DNA of 64,000 nt. Origin: Pomphorhynchus laevis. Its lineage: Eukaryota > Acanthocephala > Palaeacanthocephala > Echinorhynchida > Pomphorhynchidae. This document shows positions 44,400 to 57,100 of the stretch, piece after piece. The stretch lies in assembly GCA_012934845.2 (NCBI GenBank), contig WNNJ02001606.1, positions 124,001 to 188,000 on the forward strand, read 5' to 3'. The translations under genes were made by a program, and so were the position numbers. The notes under the pieces were generated by a model. It was given only the letters and a program-made list of their open reading frames with translations. It had not been told where the DNA came from and did no database searches. Position 1 is the first letter of the stretch, and every line of letters begins with the position of its first letter.

Positions 44400-45300
44400 A
44401 ATGTTTTAATGAACCGAATGGACTCTTACTTAACATACTGAAATGTAAAGTTTACAAGCTGCAGAAATGTAATAACATTTCTGTCGATGAGTTGAAATTA
44501 TATGAAGGTATTTAGCAAAGACTATCGAAGAGTCTTTTCGATAAGAAAAGACTCCCCCAGTTATAAACTTATTAAAGGAGTACATTGTCAGAGAATCAAC
44601 TACTGGTACAGGCTTTTGGGTTAAATTTTGCACCCAAATCACATGAACTAAGTCGCTACGACCTCTTCGACGGAATTCGGAAAATCTCGAACAATTATAA
44701 AATTAGAAATTGCAATAAAGACGCATCTAACTTGGTCGGAAGTCGAATACTTAATAAGTATGTTTCTAAAAAGTTTATCGAAACAGGTAAAATGGATATT
44801 AACATGGAATTTGTGACCGCGTTTAAAGAAATTAAAAGTATGACAGATTTTATAATTAAACCGAGCGATAAAAGCTCTGAAGTTGTTATATGGGACGTTA
44901 GTGACTATATAAATGAAGTAAATCGTCAATTAAATACACCGGCATACGAAAAATAAAAAAATGAAGCACTGATGCTGGCCAAATCTAGAGTAGATGACTT
45001 TCTAAACAAATATATTAGTTTGAAATTTATGAACACTAGAGATGCCGCCTTATTAGGTACGAATGATGCAAGAGCAGGTCATTATATGTTGCCAACAAAC
45101 TCACAAAAATGTAACCCAAACACCCGGAAGGCATACCATCACTAACAAGGGTACAACAACAGAAATACTTGGTAAACATATCGACCAAATTATGAAATTT
45201 TTGTTAGATCAGGTTCCATCGTATTTGAAAAGTACTGAAGATCTACTGAACAAACGGACAAAATATCGATCATTAGATGATACTTGTCATTAGTAGCCAC
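44400..45300 (+). mobile_element. Penelope-like element relic, RT N-terminal part
   Basis: PLEs encode an RT related to telomerase, often fused to a GIY-YIG endonuclease. The plus frame 44585-44956 has LLVQAFGLNFAPKS, MTDFIIKPSDKSSEVVIWDV and DYINEVNRQLNTPAYEK, matching the PLE block L-LGLNF-P ... KPADKGG-VVIWD--DYI-EA-RQL. Further on come ARAGHYMLPTNSQK-like sequence and GRHTITNKGTTTEILGKHID, then FLLDQVPSYLKSTEDLLNK, equivalent to the PLE GRP-IS--GSPTE--S-FVD block. It is broken in a few places, and the catalytic palm was not found. A perfect 10-bp hairpin lies at 44530-44554. Confidence 0.8.
44530..44554. repeat. perfect 10-bp hairpin
   Basis: GAGTCTTTTC and GAAAAGACTC flank a GATAA loop, within the PLE relic just before its RT frame. 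Confidence 0.7.
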
Positions 45301-45544
45301 ATTTATACAAAATGGTGTTGATTGTTAGACTGGACTTTGATTCACGATTTTCAGTCACCATGTCACTTCTAGACGACTAATGAGTACCCGGCAACACTCA
45401 TCAGTAGAATGAAGTACTCACTGGTCGTTTGGGTTGTCTGTGTGACAATTTGAATAAAATCGTTTCCGACAATTTGCTTAATTGTCTGAGACTTACGCTC
45501 TTTATCAAATGTTTTAATTTGATATTATCAAATTAAAGCAATTT

Positions 45545-45573
45545 CTGAAGAAGGCGAAAGCCGAAAACGTAAA
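45545..45573 (+). ncRNA. hammerhead-like core, PLE type
   Basis: CTGAAGA (45545-45551), then A, GGC-GAAA-GCC as stem II, GAAA (45563-45566) and ACGTA. This is the PLE-type hammerhead signature with a one-base insert before stem II. Stem I is weak (TTT before, AAA after). It follows the PLE RT relic by about 250 bp. Confidence 0.45.
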
Positions 45574-45678
45574 AGAAGTGTTCTCTTTCTAATTGCTGGG
45601 CGTTCGGTTAATAATAAACAATTTAAATGTATAATTCCGTATCCTCCGAGGATCCGGAACAGCGGTCTACTACTTATG

Positions 45679-45680
<2 letters not shown>

Positions 45681-45756
<76 letters not shown>
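45681..45756. repeat. (AT)n microsatellite
   Basis: About 38 AT units. The long tyrosine/isoleucine frame across it is a by-product. Confidence 0.95.
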
Positions 45757-45758
<2 letters not shown>

Positions 45759-45870
45759 AATATTATTATCAAATCGAACTCGAGAGCCCATTGAGGCTGC
45801 TTTCAAATAAATCGTTAAACAAATCAAATCAAGAATCGAGTAACAGCAGCGATTTTTCTTTTATAGCACA

Positions 45871-45917
45871 ATACAAGAGCTAAGCTTTCGGCGTAAAAGC
45901 CTTCTTCAGAGTTGTAT
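45871..45917 (-). ncRNA. hammerhead-like three-way junction, minus strand
   Basis: On the minus strand: stem I ATACAA ... TTGTAT (six perfect pairs), two spare bases CT, core CTGAAGA, one extra A, stem II GGC/GCC with loop TTTTAC, GAA, stem III AGC/GCT with loop TTA, then C at the cleavage position. All three helices form. The spare bases at the stem I and stem II entrances depart from the canonical fold. It is oriented opposite to the module at 45545. Confidence 0.5.
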
Positions 45918-46389
45918 GTTATTTTATCTCAAACTTTTTTTTCAAACTTTTATATATATATATAACTTTTCTATAAAAGTCAAATGTTCAAGTTAATTAC
46001 AATTAAAAAATGCTTCGGCCGAAACGTCAATAAATCTGTATTGCTAATTGTTAAGTCAATTGGATTACTTCATATAAATGTATGTATATAATTTGATGTT
46101 ACACCGAAGACTTCACAGACAGTTTCTTTACTCTATTTTATGTATATATAAATAAGAAACACCGAAGACTGCAGACAAATTATTTCTAAAACATTTCGCC
46201 TTTTTTAGACTGCCAATTAATCTAAAATAGAGTAACATCAAAAATAATGAGCATTACTTAAATTGCAAGTTAAATTCACAAAATTAGAACTCTGTGGGTT
46301 AATCAACATGTCAATGATATTTATGCACCGCATTTATTCGTGTTTCTTTATTAGTCATTAGCTATCCAATCCACATCTGTTCTCTACGT

Positions 46390-46640
46390 TTCCTTTCGTT
46401 GTTATTATGTACATTCCCTTCTATTATGCAGTATTTGAAACAATCAATGATATGTGCGTGTTTAGTGATACAGTGATTGATTACTGCGTCTCTTGTTGTC
46501 GACTGCTTTTTTATATCGCTTCTACGGTTGTTTAAGCGTCTGTTTAAAGATAATCTCGATTCTCCGACATTTCAAATTTGCATTGCTCACATTACCTTTA
46601 CTTGAGCAGTCTAAGGAATTGTGAATTTTATACTTTAATT
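46390..46640 (-). mobile_element. Penelope-like element relic, GIY-YIG endonuclease end
   Basis: Minus-strand frames read YKIHNSLDCSSKGNVSNANL, then RLSLNRRLNNRRSDIKKQS and TTRDAVINHCITKHAHIIDC. This resembles the PLE C-terminal endonuclease (VYKI-C--C---YVGQT-R-L--R--EHR--I ... S-AV--H----H-IDW). Broken, with key residues of the first part not evident. Weaker related sequence runs on to about 46800. Confidence 0.5.
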
Positions 46641-46938
46641 TTGTTTTTTCTGCTGAGGTATGTTTAGCACTCTGTCATTTGCTCACAGCATTTTGTACGT
46701 GGTCGCATACATTTTCAACTTCCTTTGTTTTCATTGTGAATAACATTAGTTTTTAACTGTGAAGAAACGAGTTTACTTTTCAGTGAATTTTGCATTCTAT
46801 TCTTAACTCGAATTACACATGATTTTTAATTATTTAGCACTCTAATGTGATTAATATATTTATCAAGACAGTATTGTAATTTTCGTAAACCAGTTTGATA
46901 TGATATATAAATATTGTTGGAATATGTATTGTATATGG

Positions 46939-47227
46939 AATATGTATTCGCTGCTAAATAACTTAATTATTATCATTAGCTCCAACAGTTTAATGCATCA
47001 CTCCGAGACGCTCCTAACCACTTAGCAGTCATCATTATTATTCGGATGAAGTGGTTTGACTGCTTTTGTGAGAGATATATAAGAAGCAAAAAACGCACTC
47101 TAAACGCACCTGAACCACTTCATCCGACTGACGATGACTGCTGGGTGGTGTTTAGGAGCGTCTCGGAGTGATACATTAAACTGTTGGAGCTGATGATCGA
47201 AGTTAATAATTTAGTAGCAAATATGGA
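46939..47227. repeat. large fold-back palindrome (MITE-like)
   Basis: Arms of about 115 bp around a 56-bp centre (about 47056-47111). The inner arms are strongly similar: GCTCCAACAGTTTAATGCA, then TCACTCCGAGACGCTCCTAA, AGCAGTCATC and CGGATGAAGTGGTT, against the reverse complement of 47112-47190. The outer parts (to 46939 and 47227) are about 75 percent similar. No ORF is present. It could be a miniature inverted-repeat transposon or an inverted PLE-terminus pair; no target duplication was assigned. Confidence 0.75.
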
Positions 47228-48847
47228 CTCTAACTATTAACTGTATCCAGCTTTGGCTCCTGAACTGCAGCTTTGTGGTGACACCAAAAGCTCTGTTTGC
47301 TTTTATTAACTTAATTTGCCATTTTGAAATGACATATTGTGTCTTGTAAGTTTTAAGCCATTTCTTTTTTATTTATTCATACTTGTATTTCCGCGAAAAT
47401 CTAATTACTCTTTCAAATTCTACGAATAACGATTTTATGAATATTTTATTGAAATCGAAAAAGTTAGTATTATTTGTAGTAACGAATCGTGAACGAGCTA
47501 TCTATTATATAATAAATAATTGCCATTTTTATATTTTTTTAAAGTTTTGTTAAGTTAGTTATTTAATGTTTTGCAAACAAGTTCTGTAGGCATTCATGGC
47601 TATTTTATTTGATGATTTAGTGATGGGAATGTGATAAAGTTATAATTTTTAGTTTAATTTTCACTAGTAATCTAAATTTTATTTTTAGGCAAAAATATAA
47701 TGTTTTAAAATATTTTTGTGTTGTAAAATTATAAACAACTTTATTTTGCTCGTTTTAACTCATCAATAATTAAAGTTAATGAGTAAACTATTAATTTACA
47801 ACAGCATTTCTTTATTGATAAAGTGCATTTTCCAGGTGATATTGATATCGGATATTTCGATTTTAATAGGTAATGATGAAGCAGATATATAACCTATTCT
47901 GTACTGTTTGTAAATAGCAGCGATTTGTGACCAGAGTTCACTTGTCCCCAATATTATCACTCAAAATTTGAGACTATTTATGACTACAAAATTATATACC
48001 TGAGCGTGGACACATCATATAATTCCCGGATCATATTTGGGAATTCCCTACTCATTATAAGAGATTAAAGAAGTCTAGCTAATCTAATTTTGTTTTGAAT
48101 ATGGATTATTATCTCCTACTGTCGTTTTTAATTTTATTTATTTATAAAATATATTTTCAGAAAATAACATCTAGAATCAAAAGCTAGTAAAATAATCGAC
48201 TATTATAGTGTAACTTTTCTAATTTTCGTCAGCTAATACGTTGAAGTGAATCTCATAATTACAATAAGCTTTGAATCTAATCCCAAATTGATATCAAATT
48301 ATGGTCAAAGCATGCTTTAGAATAAAGAGGATTTTGTTCCTTTTATTCTATAACTGACATTAAGCTTTTTTCGTAGTTATAGTCCACGCTTAACACGTCG
48401 AAACGTGCCTAACGCGAGTACACATCTCATTATTAGAGCGAATCATTTTGCACTATGATTTCATTGCGACCGAAAATGCATTACTACTGGCAAATCAGTT
48501 ACAGCTGCTACATTTTTGAGCTTAGTCTATCATAATAATGTTGTCAATTTAAGATGCAAAGTATGCATATTTAGTTAGAACTGAAAATGTTTAAATTCTA
48601 ACCATCACACGTCACCATACTATTCTTTACAATATCGATTCACAAACTAATTTACTGAAATATAAAGAGGCTTTATCAATAATACTTATTCTAATAGCGT
48701 TTAATTCATATATATTATGATAACACATAGCCACATCGTTTGATTTAGTCGAAAAATTTCTTCGAACTTTAAAATAAAAAGGATATCCTTCAAATTATTT
48801 CTCCAGTACATGTTTTAATCAGATTCTTTTACTTAGAAGTTTTCTAG

Positions 48848-48975
48848 GCGATGGACATCTGGATTTGACGAAGATTCCACTTTCCGATATAATGAAGACA
48901 ATTGTGGTACCACGGGAATATCGTCACAATCAGCAGCAGGCAATGAAATATCAAATGAGCCAGCTTACACAAAGG
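48848..48975 (+). CDS. RSRC2: RSRC2 homologue, exon 2
   Basis: The acceptor TTTTCTAG ends at 48847. The first two bases complete a Ser codon with the last base of exon 1, then 42 codons follow: DGHLDLTKIPLSDIMKTIVV and PREYRHNQQQAMKYQMSQLT, ending QR. The donor is AGG|GTATAG, GT at 48976, phase 0. The earlier AG at 48839 is rejected because it leads into a stop. This exon is less conserved than exons 3-4 and is supported mainly by frame and splice sites. The long flanking introns leave room for unseen small exons. Confidence 0.7.
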
Positions 48976-50377
48976 GTATAGTGCATATATTGCTGTTATT
49001 TTGATTTATAGATTAAATATATAAGTTTGGAATTGCTTGCTCTGATCGAAGCTTGGCATTTGTCTTCATTGTAAATAGAATCTAAATTACCCTATCGTTT
49101 TACAATTATTTTGTTTTCGAGCTATCTTTTGTTGCTATTTTTCGTTAAGCGCTTTTATCATTTTAATTCAATTTATTAATATTAATATGTAACAACTAAA
49201 TTACTCTACACTTTGGCATGTACATGCTTATTATATCAAATGATTGGGAATTGAAAAGAGAAAAATAATTCGTACTATCAAACCCATAATGTTAAAATGA
49301 TATGTTTTGTCGATAGCTACTGTTGTGTCATATTCACGACAAGATTTTCTCTCCGAAGATAAGAGCAGCGAAATCGACAAAATATAGAAACTAATACTAG
49401 CATCTTTGCATGTCAAATAATAGTTAATTAAATAATAATAGTTAGCTCTTGAATTTATATTATTGTTCGTTTTAATTACATTTTATCTAATGGTCGCCAC
49501 AAAGTGTTGGCGAAAAAGTTTCATTTCATTGTAGTTTCGAAAGGCATAACTCTGTTCATCGCCAAATTATGATGTTATATTGTTTTCTTGTCATACGTCC
49601 TTACATAATTAAATAACATTTCACTTAACTTATAATTCAAATTTTTCAATTATTTGGTTTCGCCAAAATTAGGCGAGTCCTAAAAATGGCATCGCTTAAG
49701 GCCATATGTTGGGTTCAACGCTCTACATCACAGTAACATTCAAAATATCGTTAAGACAATATCTTTTTCTGTATTAAGAAGCTATTAACAATAGACCGAG
49801 GCTTTAACTGTTAATTTAAATGTATTATGTATTATATTGCTTATCAGAAAGTGCATTTTGATTAAATGAATAGAGTTAAATGTCTACACTAATTTTGCGA
49901 ACTGAGTGAATTCAATTTTTTTGCATAACAATTTCAATGTTTAAGAGTCAATTCTTCATTACTAATTTCATGTATGCACCTCTCTCTATATATATGTGTG
50001 TGTAAATTTTTATCAATTTCAATACAAAGTTCAAATTTCCAATGCTCTTTTACTTCCTATAACTTTTCGTAATGTATTCTTCGTTATTAACAAACGAGAT
50101 GATCGCATCAAAACTGAGCATCTTCATTAAATGTATATTAATTGTTGATACTCCGAATAACATTGTAATGGGCACTGATGTTTTAAAGCGTTTTGAAAAA
50201 GACCACTACAAATATATAACTTCATCTCTTAACAAAATCGAAATTTAAAATTTACACCTTTAAGTTTTTAGTTTATTTTTTTATAACATAAATAAAACTT
50301 ATCGAAAAGATAATTTAGCAATGATCATTAGAATTTTAAGTTAAGTTAAGAAAAAAAAAGTTGAACTGTCTGTTTCA

Positions 50378-50430
50378 GTCCAGCAATCGTCGAGATCGAC
50401 GCCGTTTTTATCGAAATCCTCATCAGATGT
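50378..50430 (-). other. hammerhead-core-like stretch
   Basis: Minus-strand ATCTGATGAGGATTTCGATA, then AAAACGGCGTCGATC. CTGATGA is present with GC-rich segments, but stems are not clear. Probably another degraded PLE-type terminus. Confidence 0.25.
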
Positions 50431-51047
50431 AGATTATGATTAATCAGAACTTACCGGTTTTTAGTTTAACACCAATTTAAATGCCATCTTTAATTTAATT
50501 ATTTTGTGAAATATTTATATTATTTCAACAATCCCTTTCTCCTAAACGCTATAAAGAAGATGCTCGATGAGCAACTTTACTGACTTTTACAGAGTATTAA
50601 TGGCAAAATAGTACTTGCAATCATTTTTAGTTCAATAAACTGCTCATTTTCTTATTTGTGTGATACTTTCTACGTCATTCAATAAAATTTGATGAACTAG
50701 CGAGAATGGTATTACAAGTTCTTTCAGTATTTTAATTTTAAATTCATATATTTAATAAGTCCGCTTATAATTGTTATATTATTATAAGAATATATATTTT
50801 ATATTATAAAATATAATATTGTTGATATATTGTTAATATATAATATTATTGTTAATATATTATATTATAAAAATATATTAATATATATTAATATATATTA
50901 TATTGTAAATATTATAATAGAATTAAATTTCCGCTTATCTCTCAGCTTCATGGTGTTAAGATGCAAAAGTTAATCAGAACAAAGGCTGAGTTAGTTATCA
51001 TATATATTGCCAAAACATTCTTGATTTTAAATAACTACTTACAATGA

Positions 51048-51084
51048 GCAACTTACGAAGCCGTAGCGAGGCTTCGTCAGTTGC
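51048..51084. repeat. inverted repeat related to the 43.64-kb module
   Basis: GCAACTTACGAAGCC and GGCTTCGTCAGTTGC form a 15-bp stem with one mismatch around GTAGCGA. Upstream, 50966-51010 repeats the sequence that precedes the module at 43636 (AAAGGCTGAGTTAGTTAT, then TTGCCAAA). Confidence 0.65.
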
Positions 51085-52929
51085 ATATAATAACTAACTC
51101 ATATAATAACTTAGTCATATAATAACTAACTCATATAACATATAATAACAAACTCATCCTATGTTCTTAATAACTTTTGCGTCATAAATATTATATTTTT
51201 ATATAATATAAATATAATATTATTTTTATATTTTAAATATTTATTTTATATTTAATATTGTTATAAAACTATAAAACCGATGATATTTTCGCCGACATAG
51301 ATTATTTTTATACAGTTTAAGTTTATTGATAAAGCTCAATACAACAATTTAGCTTATGTAATAAGGTTAATATTGTTTCCTATGAATTTCAGGATGTATT
51401 CATTCATTGTATCAAAAAATAAGCCACATTATTTGGAAGTGATTTCATTCACTGCATTTGTTTCTATTGATTACGCCCAGTCCCCATAATTACATAAAAT
51501 AGGGCGTAAAATCTTTTTAACTATTGCCTTTCGATAGCGATCTTACATATGCAATTTCAGCCTTTAAATTATACATCATTTTCTACATAGTTGACTGAAT
51601 TATCTACAATGTCATTCAATTGTTACCTTATTTTATTAACAGCATTTGTAACAACACTCAACGCTTTGTTTTTACTACTTCATTTCAATGTTTTACGACT
51701 ACGTGTATATGGCTAAAATAACTCAGTGACTGGTCAGAACATTTGATGGCCTTTTTCCACCATTAGCACGAGTACAAAAGATAAATCTTTAATTGGCGAC
51801 CCAAATGCAACAGTCGTGTTTATGGTGTAAATATATTTTTTTTTAATTAATTTATCTTAAATTTTTATTTCTTAAACATTGGCGGACATAACAAGTAATC
51901 GGAATTTACATTAGCATTTTAAATATTCTTAATTAATTTTCAATAAAAATTAGTCGGGCTGTATTGCAGATAGTTGCATTTCGATATAGGTTACCTGTCA
52001 TCGTTTCGTTTTTGAAATTAAATCATTGTTTAATGTGACTAGAATTTCTTAATGGGCTCGCCCTGTATTAGAGATGTTAATTCATACAATTTCGCAAGAT
52101 TAGCCTTTTTTATTATCTGATTTAAAATCTATTTAAAAAACCCGCGGAGTGTAATACGATTTTCAAATGTTTTCTTGAAGGTAATAAAAATACGCATTTT
52201 TGTCATGATGACTAAAAATCATTTAACCGCAAAAGCTTTATGACCCTCGTTGGAAAATACGTGTTAACATAATAAATACATGGCCATTGTTGATTTGTAA
52301 ACGATACAACTTTAAACCAGCACACTTTAACTGTAATTAATTGAGTAATGTCGATACTTTTCTGTACGACTAATCTATAAAATAATTTGTCGGCACAAGT
52401 TACTCAGATGTTATTGCGTTAACAAATAAACTGAACCGCCCCAATAAATCCACTGATATGCATTGCGCAATAAAGTCGCTCTGCATGATACAACGCTGTA
52501 CTATACATTGTATCTTAAATAAATGTTTTATTAATACTAAAAAATATATATGAGAGCATTAAATTAAACTAAAAATAATTAAGTTATGCGAGATAGTTAA
52601 CGGATGCGGCACAAGAGTTTTTCAATTCATTTTCAACTGCATTCAATCGATTGAGGAATCAGATCCCTCAGCTAACACAGATACAATATGTTGCGAATGA
52701 GCCACATTGAGTCTGCACACATTTTAAGACACAATCACTCTGTACTATCACAGGATTGTATGATTATTGGAAAGCAGACATTTTGCCCCTTTCATAGTAA
52801 TGAGAGTTTCTTAAATACAAACAAAACGACAGTGAATAAATAGGGGTTAACAAATGAGGCTAAATAAGGGTACAAAATTAGAAAAACAAAATCGTCGAAA
52901 GCTGTCATTGATAATGTCTTCTATAAAGA

Positions 52930-53200
52930 CTGACAGGGAGATCAGATTCCTCCAGCTTACATCAGTGTACCGCCTTCTGTATAAATCATGCAGGGTCTCT
53001 CACAAACTGAAGGTCCAGTCGAGGCATACTATGGTAGGTAATCGCGAGATGACGAGCTTAAAAAACATTGATATTGTCTCTGTAAGACAGCCTCTGGAAA
53101 ATAAGACTAATTCCGAGATTGCTCAGATACCCCAGAGGCATACCTGAGCTTTCTCACTTAATGACAGATGCTGAGCCCGTTTCAGGCCCCGCCTCTTTAA
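52930..53200 (-). mobile_element. LINE family A relic, ORF2 C-terminal region
   Basis: The minus-strand match covers the C-terminal part of ORF2 (the block equivalent to the LWGTWAISGLVFFSRGRPPE region and the KRAQHLSLN block). It lies antisense in RSRC2 intron 2, short and diverged. Confidence 0.7.
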
Positions 53201-53906
53201 TTCTCCGCGTAACTCTGTCAAGCGCTAAGCTACCGGAGGAAACGTGGCTAACGCTCATGTTTACACTGAACTCAACAATTATGGGTGCATCATTTTTCTA
53301 AATTGATAAAACGCCCAATCAAAATTCTGCAGCATACTCTAGATGCTAAAAATTTAAAAGCGCTCAGTTAAATTTTCAAAACGCGTAACAGAAAGGGCAG
53401 AAAGTTGGTAGAATTTCTGCACACACATACTTGAGCATACGAAATTTTCAGGATACTACATAAAATTTAAAACATAATTGCTTCTTATTTTTACGAACAA
53501 TACAATTAGACGATTTCCCATATTACTTGGTCATGCTTATTAACTGATAGTCTGCTCTTGTGTTTCGTCGTGTAAGGGTCTCGCTTGATGGACTCCAACC
53601 ATTTTATTATATTACTACGTTACTATTTTATTATGATAACGTTCGTTCAAAATAAAAACTAGTGCTAGTGACATAATGAAGTGGGTGATAGAGTAATCTT
53701 GTTCAGTAATATGAACTTGCGAAATCAGTCGGTCACAAATCGCTGAGATAATTAAAAAATGTTATAGCCTACACGGAGATTCATCGAGATTTCTGACAAG
53801 AGGATATCAATAAAAATGTTATAACTTTAAAAGATAATTATAACAATTTAGGAACCACATAATCAAATTAATTCAGCTTATCTTGTAGCAGAGTTGGTAG
53901 TCAGCC

Positions 53907-54110
53907 TTACGGTGAGCATTTCTGACGATTCCTACTATACGGTGGTATAGGAAGTTCGTCAATATGTGCGGGGTCATGTACGAGTAATGATCGTTTTGAC
54001 TGATCGGCGTTATTTGATCTGTTCTGGGATGATTTCATTGTAGTATAATTAATCGACAATTTACATGATTCAAGGGATATAACTGAATATGGCGTTTCTC
54101 CGTCATTCAA
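53907..54110 (-). CDS. unrecognised 67-codon frame, doubtful
   Basis: MNDGETPYSVISLESCKLSI, continuing polar and ending in DELPIPPYSRNRQKCSP. It stands out from the AT-rich intron by balanced composition, and a donor-like ACC|GTAAGG lies at its end. No family is recognised and no good acceptor is seen. It could be an exon of a nested antisense gene or chance. Confidence 0.2.
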   Translation of the reverse strand: MNDGETPYSVISLESCKLSINYTTMKSSQNRSNNADQSKRSLLVHDPAHIDELPIPPYSRNRQKCSP

Positions 54111-57100
54111 AGATTTGGAGTAAAAATAAATTAAATTCTTAAAAATTCTTTAAATTCGTTAAAAAATTTAAAAATTGAAAATATTAGGGATTATCAGAAA
54201 TTTAGCATTTTTATTTCTTGAAATAATTCCCAAATGCTTTGCATCCGCCCAATTGCTGTTTAGTTTAGTGACATTTGTCGAAGTCATTTATAAAAAGGTG
54301 AAAGGGTAGGCAAGCCCAAGCCTATTTTATAGATAATTTTACCTAATGGTCAATTTGCACATTCACAATTGAATTTTAAAACTTCAAATTTAACTCAGTT
54401 TTTTATCAATTATTTCCATTAAATAATCATTCCTTTGCATTTATTTTAAATAACAACAAATCCATCTTGAGTGTGTTTCCTAAAATGACTACTACATTCT
54501 TCAATCTTTGTCTAAAAATAATTATCTAAAAATTTAACTTTAATCTTTGTCTAAAAATGATTATGCGATTTTATACCTAATCACATAGACAAAGAAGTCA
54601 ACTTACTACACATTTTTTGATGCAATCTCAGTTTTTCGGAAAGTGCTAATGTTTTCTAATCGAATATATAAAGCTACATATTTAAATTGAGTAATTTTTT
54701 GATCAGTTTGAACCACCATCAAGTTCAAAGCACGATGTTATTTGTTCGTTTCTCACTTTTACAATTGTAATCCGTTTTGTAAGTAAAATTTTTTGGAGCG
54801 TTCTGATTTTAAGTTGGCACTCTGAGAATTAGTTGACTTACAACTAATTAAGGATGGTTCATCGATAAAGAGTCCTAAATGTCAGCTCACATTTGTAATA
54901 AATTTGTAATTTATCCATTAAATTGTAAATTGACTTATCTGGCATTCGTACCAAGAAGCAGTTTTTTAATTAAAGTTATGTTGTTCCTAACCTATGTCGC
55001 TTATCTAAATATAAAATAAGCAAATACTATTTTATCACAAACACTTTCAACTATATGCGTTTTTACAATTTCTAAACTCTCTGCATGAGTTATTTTCTTG
55101 ATCATTTATTGCCTGTGGACTTCGAGATTTATCTCAACACCCATGAACGCTATAATATTAATACATATTCAAAGATTTAAAACATATTTTTATTCACCAT
55201 TTCGGTGATTTTGTTGCTGATCACATAATATGATTTTGTATAGTGGAGCCATTCGGATTTTTCGTTGATAGTTTTGTAGCCAAAAAACCTTTGTAGTGTT
55301 TACTGTTAAATCAAAGACGGATAATACATGATCTTTATTTTATAAATATAATTTCAGTATATGAACATTTAATTCACCACGTTTTTTGTTTTATTAGCGT
55401 TTCTTTTTTTTACTTAGCGTCTAAACAGTAAAAGTAGTTTATTCTAATAAATTTATATATTTCTGTTTTAATCAGATTTCATCGTTGATGATTACATATA
55501 TATTAAAATAATTATTTTGTGATTATATCTTAATCGCCATAGTAAATATTTGGCTTATATTTGTTGATTTAGATTTAATACACTTTGTCTTACCGTATAT
55601 TTTTCCAACTTTCAAATTTTTAGTTTAATTTACTCGAGCAATGTAAATTTTATAGTATAAATAATTTATATATTTAATATAATATAAATATAATATAATT
55701 TATATTTATATTTAAATAGTTTATTTTTAGTATTATTTATTTTAATTATAATTTAATAATTAATGTTTTTTATTACAAATTATAATAAGTAGCAATACTA
55801 TAATGATGTTGTAATAATATTATAATTTATTATCGTAGAATAAATTATAATAATAATTTATTTTTCATTTATAACAAATTTATACTATAAAAATTTTGTA
55901 ATCATCACAGTAAATTAGAATTATTTCTATTTCATTTTTTGAACTATTCGAGTTTTTTGTATACATCAATAATGATAAAGAGAAGATGTCAATCGTAAAG
56001 CATTTCTGATCGGATGTTGTCTAATAACGCGTAGTAGGTATGTCTACTAAATGTTTTCATAGTTTTTATATGCTTATTTTACGGAATCGTGTTTTTAAAT
56101 TTAAATTCTACTTTGCATCGCGCAAGTAAATTTTAATATAAAATTTTGACAAATATCTCTATTAAATTTGTCTTTACTTAACGAACATAATATATATAGA
56201 GTGAATCATCTGGCAACGGGATTATTACTTTAAAAAGTCGAATCGAATAATTGAACTCAATATTTATGTCAGATAGTCGACTATATTTATTTTTAAATAA
56301 ATATTAAAATATTAAATAATTTAGTATTAACGGGTATCATGTCTGGTAATTGTATTATATACTTATCAGATAATTATACTGTCGTCAATTTAATCGCATA
56401 TTGAATATCATTTTAATGATCTTATGCAAGATAGTAATACTAGTATTTTAAATTGTATTTAAAAAATTAATTTCAAATAAACTGCTCCAAAACGTTTTAT
56501 GCAATGTGCTTCATTTTCTATTTATTCTTTATCACTCAGCATAAAAATACTTATTACATAAATAAAAGAAATTATCAGGATAGCCTATTATAATCGTCAT
56601 TGAATAGATTTTATTCACAATATCTAGGTTCTGATTTTAAAAATTTTAAAGATATTTGCCTAAGCTTTAGTAAACATTTGTAAGTCTGTTAAATGTATAA
56701 ATATTGTATACTATTGTAAGTTTTGTTTCAATTCATTATTTTCACAACAAATTTGTTAAATAATTTGTGATTTAATATTGTGTAAATTTAAAATCCTAAT
56801 CAAAGATACTTATTCTAATTTCTAATTTAACTTGTAGAATTCTTTATTAATCTACATATCTAAAAAATGCATTTGTTTCTTCTTTGAATGATTTTCAATT
56901 TTGATTTTCAGTTGGCTCAATTGGGCACGTTTGTTAATCTGAAATTCACAAAAATTAATTTTCTACATTTTAAAATTCCAATATTTGATTCAAAAATGAA
57001 ACTTGTCACATTGCAATAATTGATATATATAAGTACTATTTTCGATTATTTCTATCGTGTATTATTTTTTTGTGATCAATTTAGTTATTAATTTAAGAGA

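Larger units (their letters stand above)
40977..48847 (+). other. RSRC2 intron 1 (7.9 kb), repeat-filled
   Basis: Inferred from the GTAAGT donor and a TTTCTAG acceptor at 48841-48847. It carries a minus-strand LINE B fragment, three (AT)n runs, Penelope-like relics, hammerhead-like modules and a fold-back palindrome. About 41000-41210 and 47230-48830 show no recognised feature. Confidence 0.75.

Noticed and set aside
45528-45827. 99-codon minus frame with a long Tyr/Ile run
   Set aside because: Produced by the (AT)n microsatellite.
46005-46040. Further hammerhead (GGCCGAAACGTC)
   Set aside because: Only the second core half is present; no CTGATGA-type segment upstream.
48840-48847. Acceptor AG at 48839 for RSRC2 exon 2
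   Set aside because: It would place a stop codon three codons into the exon; the AG at 48847 keeps the frame for 42 codons and matches the phase of exon 1.
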